From assembly GCF_021134715.1 (NCBI RefSeq), contig NC_060017.1, positions 62,001 to 126,000 on the forward strand: a DNA stretch of 64,000 bases. Reading direction: 5' to 3'. Shown here in pieces: positions 59,318 through 64,000 of this stretch (positions are counted from its first letter, which is position 1; the number at the start of each line of letters is the position of its first letter). Both the position numbers and the translations under genes were made by a program. The notes under the pieces were generated by a model, which did not search any database, was not told where the DNA came from, and worked only from the letters and a program-made list of their open reading frames with translations. This stretch comes from Daphnia pulex (Eukaryota > Arthropoda > Branchiopoda > Diplostraca > Daphniidae).

Positions 59318-61555
59318 ACGCAAATATTAAAAGAAAATAAAAACACTGTTTAGTATAATAGACTGCCAAACGGTAGTAATCCGATATAAACAGTTATTTT
59401 TTTCTTTTTCCATTTGATAACGACACACCTCCCACACAGTGCACCGGTGGGCGGGTAATAAAGGATGATCCTCGTTTTTTTCAGTTTGATATTGATCTCT
59501 TTAAGATGAACTGGTATTTAGAAAGAAAGAAAACAACATTTTCAGCTCAATTTTTCGTGACGTCGAGTGGAGGAGATGGTGACGACACATCATCAACTGA
59601 AAGGAAAAGTTGGCCGGAAAGCCTATTATTTATTATTTAGCTGGAAGGCCAACTGGCAAATAAGTGGAATGAGATTATTTCATTATTAGTAGACTGTTAA
59701 CGGGCTGTGAATCACACACACAAACATCTTTTGATTGCATCACAGCTGGTGTTGTGACATAATTCGTTTCGGACGAATTTCCAATCTGGTACTCATTATA
59801 TTCCACGTCTATATAATTCTTTAGTAAAGACAAATAAATTGATTAGTAGGGGGGATTAAGCAATCCCCCTACTCCCAACCCTAACATTCGTCGTCGATGT
59901 AGTAGGCCTACCTGCCGTTATGATAACGGAATGAGATATAAACACGGAACTTGGCCACTCAATGTCATCCGCCGCTCCATTTCAAACCACAGCAATCCAG
60001 CTGTCAATATACGAGTGACAGTTATTTTCACACGTCCATTCCAACAAACACTTTGATAAATCTCCCTTTTTTATATGGTCCGACGTGCCAGCGCCGAGCG
60101 GATTCCTGCGGCCGTGTGAGTAGGAAAGGCGGAATTGCAGATACTTTTAGGCTGGAGTTGGTATCAAACGAGGGGGAGAAAATTGAAATCAACTCGGCTG
60201 TGCGCATGTCTGTAATCTATACGTGACACTCAGACCAAGACCATCTAAATTAAAAAAAAAAAAAAAAAAAACTTGAATTATTACAATACGCCTTATTCAC
60301 TTTTGCAATTTACAAACGATAAGAAAGGAAACGAAAAATTGTCATGGCCCCTTTTCGTCAAATCCAGTATATCCGCCTACCTATTATATTGTACTCTATA
60401 CTATATGTTTTCTGATCGTAGGCCTATCTCTGGTGACTAGACTCGCACAAATGAATCGTCGGGTTCAAATACCTTTTTGTCAATAAAAATGGAACGTGTT
60501 GATGAGAATAATCTGAAAGATGAAAGAGAAGAATAGTTCAATTATATAAATATACCTCGGATTGACGACGTTAGAATAAGTAGACACATAATGGCGCTCA
60601 CCGGAAGCGTATGGGAAATGAGAGAAACGACGAGTGACGGCAGCAGCATTCGTCACGAGGACATTGTGTCACGACTCCCAGACTGTCAGTTGAAAATCCT
60701 CAATAAGTTTTGCTTAACCATTTTTTTTCATAGAATGAGACCATATAAAGCTTAAGAACGTTTTCTTAATCCTTTTCTATACGCCAGTGTGACTTTAAAA
60801 GAATGGGGGAGGGGGGGGGGAAGAGTGCGAATATAAGCAAAAAAGTTCCAGCGGATTGACGAACGAACCCTCAACCACGACGCTACGTAACTGACTAAAT
60901 ACTAATTGGAGTCAAGTGTAATGAGGTGAAACTGACAGAGGCACATCTCGTACGAAAGATGAATCTTATCTGCTGATAATTGTGCTGAAAGAACTGTTAT
61001 TGCACCACCATTACACAAAAACCCGACCGAGGTTTTTGTACTTCTATTATTAGACTTGCGGCAGGTTGATTCATTCTTTTGATAGGAATCGACCAATGCG
61101 GTTGTTTCTATTATTAGCCCAAGATACACAGTATCGTTTAAAAAGTCATTTCCAAATTAGGTCAAACAACGAAACTCACTTACTCAATCGACTTCATCTC
61201 GGGTTCATCTCCAAGCAATCACTCCTCATTGCAGATCTGTCCGAACCCCTCTCATCGGTCCCCAGACGGACAGCAGCTAGAATCTGACTCTGATCGTTTT
61301 AATACATCGTCTTTATAAAAAAATTACGTACAGTTTTGACGCATTTAGTGCAGCTCGAGTGGAAACCATCATAACGACCCATCGAGCTATCCGCCGAGTA
61401 TATCTAAAATGCCACTAGACGCAAACCTACTGATCTCGGAATTCCGTATATCCTTCCAGTAATTATTTTTTTACTTTAAATATGTACTATTAACCGCTAT
61501 TAACCATTTCATAATATATTTTTTTCTCCTTCTCCATAAACTACAGCTTCTGGAG
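59318..61555. other. 2.2-kb region without recognised genes
   Basis: AT-rich, with an A-run at about 60,250-60,270 and a G-run at about 60,805-60,820. Short open frames have no recognisable domains. Confidence 0.45.
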
Positions 61556-61561
61556 AAAAAC

Positions 61562-61693
61562 AATCTTATGTGTTACGAAAGGTGGCAAGCCTTACGTATG
61601 ACTTTGCCATGGAACATATGCAACAACTTAACACAGCACCAAAAATGCGTTCTTCACTTGAACGACATGATCTCAATTCCTTAGAAAATTTTG
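61562..61693 (+). pseudogene. possible exon, reading SGEKQSYVLRKVASL
   Basis: A plus-strand frame follows an acceptor-like aactacag at about 61,554. It reads SGEKQSYVLRKVASLTYDFA, then MEHMQQLNTAPKMRSSLERH, then DLNSLENFEG. Composition looks coding and helical. There is no good GT donor at its end (the sequence reads gaaggcata). It lies 0.6 kb upstream of the formin fragment in the same orientation and could be part of the same decayed gene; I do not recognise the domain. Confidence 0.35.
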
Positions 61694-62149
61694 AAGGCAT
61701 AAACTTATTCAATTTAATGTTAAATGTTTTAATCACCGTGTATTTGATTATGATTATAACACAGGGCGAATATGCTTGCTTCAAATTTATTGTTTTCTAT
61801 TGATGAGGATCATTTACATTACTTGAGGCTCCTTATTAACAGCAACGATTTGAATCTTTTGATGAGCCATTTTGTAAATCATTTATTGAATAATATTGGC
61901 ATGGGTTGCCCTATAGGGCAAACATGAAAAGTAAATTGTACTTCTGAAGGAATGCGAGCGTCGTTAGAAGGAAGAGACCGTAATTCCATTAGGAAAGGTA
62001 CCGGTTAGAGGAAGATGAACTAATGTGCGACAAATTTATGGTGAGTAATTATGCAAAGATGTCAGACCTCATGAATGTTTTACTATGAAATAATACATCG
62101 GAAAAACTTTCACTCTCTTCCCAGATGGATCGAATGTAGAGATGTAGAG

Positions 62150-63090
62150 ATAGAGATAACAACCCGGTAAACCAGCCAACTCTGGAACCTCCACCTTACG
62201 TCCTACCTCCTTCTTATTCATCGTCCAACAATATTTTTATAGAAATATTTTTCCGTATTGAGATTATTTTAAAAGAATTAATCGATTCGATAGCCGCCAC
62301 CTCCTCCACTTCCAATAACGGGTGGACCACCACCCCATCCGGTTATGGGAGGGCCGCCTCCTCCTTCTGGTAATTAATAAATAGCTAAATATAATAAATT
62401 AAAAAATAAATTAAATAATAATGTAAAAAATTCAATAATTAGTGAAGGTTAACTTATTTCCCCGAAAAGAAAATAATTTTCCTTCATTTAGTTTCAAACG
62501 GTCCCGGCGGGTCCCGGAGGCCTTGCTTCTCCTCCGTCACTTCCAGACTCCTGGGTATCATTCTTGCGCTAGGAAATTATATATGAACGGAGGCAACCGT
62601 CAGCGTGGACAAGCAAATGGTTTTGCTATCGTTATTCTTTCAAAAGACAATACGCTCAATTTGATTTTCTGCGTTGTTAAAGTTTACATTCAGGTAATGT
62701 TTTACATGAGTTAAAATTTTAATAATTGTCAAATAATGACTATCGTGCTGTGAGAATAGAAATTTGATGAAAAAGCTGGAAAGAGTGATGGTCGCATGCC
62801 GCTGCCAGAGCCGACTGACTTGGATAAAGCTGGCCACTAATAAATTTGAAGAGCTAGAAGCTAGTCTCAGACAGCTAAATAAAGAAATTGGAGGTAACAC
62901 CTTTTTTTTAATATATCAGGTAGTTTATTAGAATCGCAATTATTTATTGAAATTTTGTGCAGGTGTTGTAGCTTATCAGAGTTCGACCCAAAGGATTTTT
63001 TGGGTTTGTGGTCTGCGTTTGCGTCAGATTTTAAAGATATTTGGAATCCTGAACAGCAACGTATTTTCTAAGAAAAGTAAGCTTTTTTAA
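62150..63090 (+). pseudogene. formin FH1-FH2 fragment, frameshifted
   Basis: A proline-rich FH1-like exon at about 62,290-62,371 reads PPPPPLPITGGPPPHPVMGG and PPPPSG before a GT. The FH2 part begins near 62,505. From 62,540 it reads ILALGNY-MNGGNRQRGQANGF (a 2-nt insertion breaks GNYMNGG), then SKDNTLNLIFCVVKVYIQ before a GT (about 62,694), then KFDEKAGKSDGRMPLPEPTD (about 62,760), a one-base shift, NKFEELEASLRQLNKEI, and FDPKDFLGLWSAFASDFKDI ending RIF followed by a stop where the family has Lys. Most of the N-terminal FH2 (lasso and actin-binding helices) is absent. Introns are retained, so it is a decayed partial gene copy, not a processed one. Formins of this type (cappuccino-like) nucleate actin. 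Not functional as read. Confidence 0.7.
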
Positions 63091-63277
63091 TTTTTAATTC
63101 ATTTTATTTTGTTCACTCTGTAAAAGCATTGGAATTTTCAATTTTAACTACTCATTTTAAGGGCGTGAGAGATTCTTGCAAGTAAGTCGTAATCAAATTC
63201 AACACAAAACAAATTTGATACTTTCACGAGACGTTTATAAGTCTTTTGTTACGAGACTATTAATGCCGCGTCTATTA

Positions 63278-64000
63278 TTAGGTACTTTCAGTAGCACCTG
63301 TTTCTACCGAATCTTCGCTTTCACATCCATTTTCAATCAATGAATTTAGTTCATCCTTCGAGAAAAAAAAAATTTTTGATTTAGGATAAAGTAAAAAAAA
63401 AAGTTATCACTTAAATACCTTCCAACCAAGTTTTTCTGCAAATAGAAAGCATCCTTCGTCACAATCACCAAGCCAAGCAACGTCACGGAAATTGTCAGCT
63501 CCTAAAATTTATCATAATAAAGAATAAAATATCTTAGATGATAATGATAACCAATCAATCAATTGACTCACCATGAAACTGCAACCCACAACTGAAACCA
63601 AGAACAACCATAACAGGGTCTTCATTTCCCGCTTCCTCGAAATTTATAAGAAGACGCGGGCATCTAGGCGGAACACTAAAAATAATTCAAACATTTAGTT
63701 AGAATCAATACCGACCATAGAACACGTGCGACGTTTGTTTATACCGATCGACAAGAGATGCAAAGGGCTGAACAACTAGTGAAGTTCCTAATATAATCAG
63801 TAGATCACAATTCGGAAAATCTTCTTCCACCAATCGAAAGCGTTCAGGAAGCGGTTCGCCAAAAAACACTGCATCTGGCTTTACAACAGCTTTACATTGT
63901 TCACAGCGAGGCACAACATCAGTGGAATCAGTGGAATGTCAGTTTTTAGCACTGTTACATATTTTGAAACTAAAAGAGATTTTTGCGGTTAGTGTAAAAA
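63278..64000 (-). CDS. SIRT2-like NAD-dependent deacylase, 3' part
   Basis: The last four exons of a sirtuin are on the minus strand; the gene continues beyond the window. The exon at about 63914-63735 carries the second zinc CxxC (CEQC), [17 protein letters not shown] and [17 protein letters not shown] (NAD-binding GTS). The next exon (about 63665-63570) has [14 protein letters not shown] and [12 protein letters not shown]. Then come [22 protein letters not shown] (about 63498-63421) and a tail [16 protein letters not shown] ending at 63278. Spacing and the DVAWLGDCD block match SIRT2, which deacetylates tubulin and other lysines using NAD+. Just upstream of CEQC, the frame has a TGA (about 63,938) with no obvious acceptor after it, so this copy or assembly may be damaged. 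Confidence 0.75.

Noticed and set aside
61066..61287. 73-residue plus-strand frame
   Set aside because: No splice context, no recognisable motif, ordinary for chance open frames in this region.

Overview
The window looks like nuclear DNA from an arthropod, most likely a small-genome branchiopod crustacean such as Daphnia. This rests on short GT-AG introns (about 35 to 100 nt, mostly 59 to 98), intact animal housekeeping genes, and diverse but decayed arthropod-type transposons. The species is inferred, not proven.

Left third (1 to about 25,420): a nested transposon graveyard. From left to right it holds a Ty3/gypsy pol remnant; a 782-bp hAT-type MITE with an 8-bp target duplication; a decayed Jockey/I-like LINE on the minus strand; a hAT transposon with both ends and a perfect 8-bp duplication; a Ty1/copia fragment fused tail-to-tail to a second, minus-strand Ty3/gypsy element; and a P-element/THAP9-like transposase gene split by a BEL/Pao-type LTR element (5-bp duplication) that carries gag but no visible pol. 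A palindromic fold-back array follows, with one arm interrupted by an 880-bp TA-inserting MITE. A roughly 500-bp inverted repeat (6.4-6.9 kb and 16.8-17.3 kb) brackets part of this cluster.

Middle and right (25,879 to 58,000): a gene-dense block. A six-exon minus-strand gene encodes ankyrin repeats fused to a Mab-21/cGAS-like nucleotidyltransferase with its catalytic residues present; this is the most interesting gene here. It is followed by a METTL7-like methyltransferase, a GNAT acetyltransferase, the splicing factor gene WBP11, TXNDC9 (divergent from WBP11 over a 277-bp promoter with a DRE motif), a SMYD-family SET/MYND methyltransferase (convergent with TXNDC9, 64 bp between stop codons), and an essentially complete 17.4-kb UBR4/poe gene encoding a protein of about 5,150 residues.

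Right end (58,000 to 64,000): mostly non-coding. It holds one probable orphan terminal exon, a frameshifted plus-strand formin (FH1-FH2) fragment, and the 3' part of a SIRT2-like sirtuin gene cut by the window edge.

The genes do not form one pathway. WBP11 acts in pre-mRNA splicing, TXNDC9 in chaperonin-assisted folding, UBR4 in ubiquitin-dependent degradation, and SMYD and SIRT2 in protein lysine modification. The ankyrin-Mab21 protein is a candidate innate immune nucleotide-second-messenger receptor.
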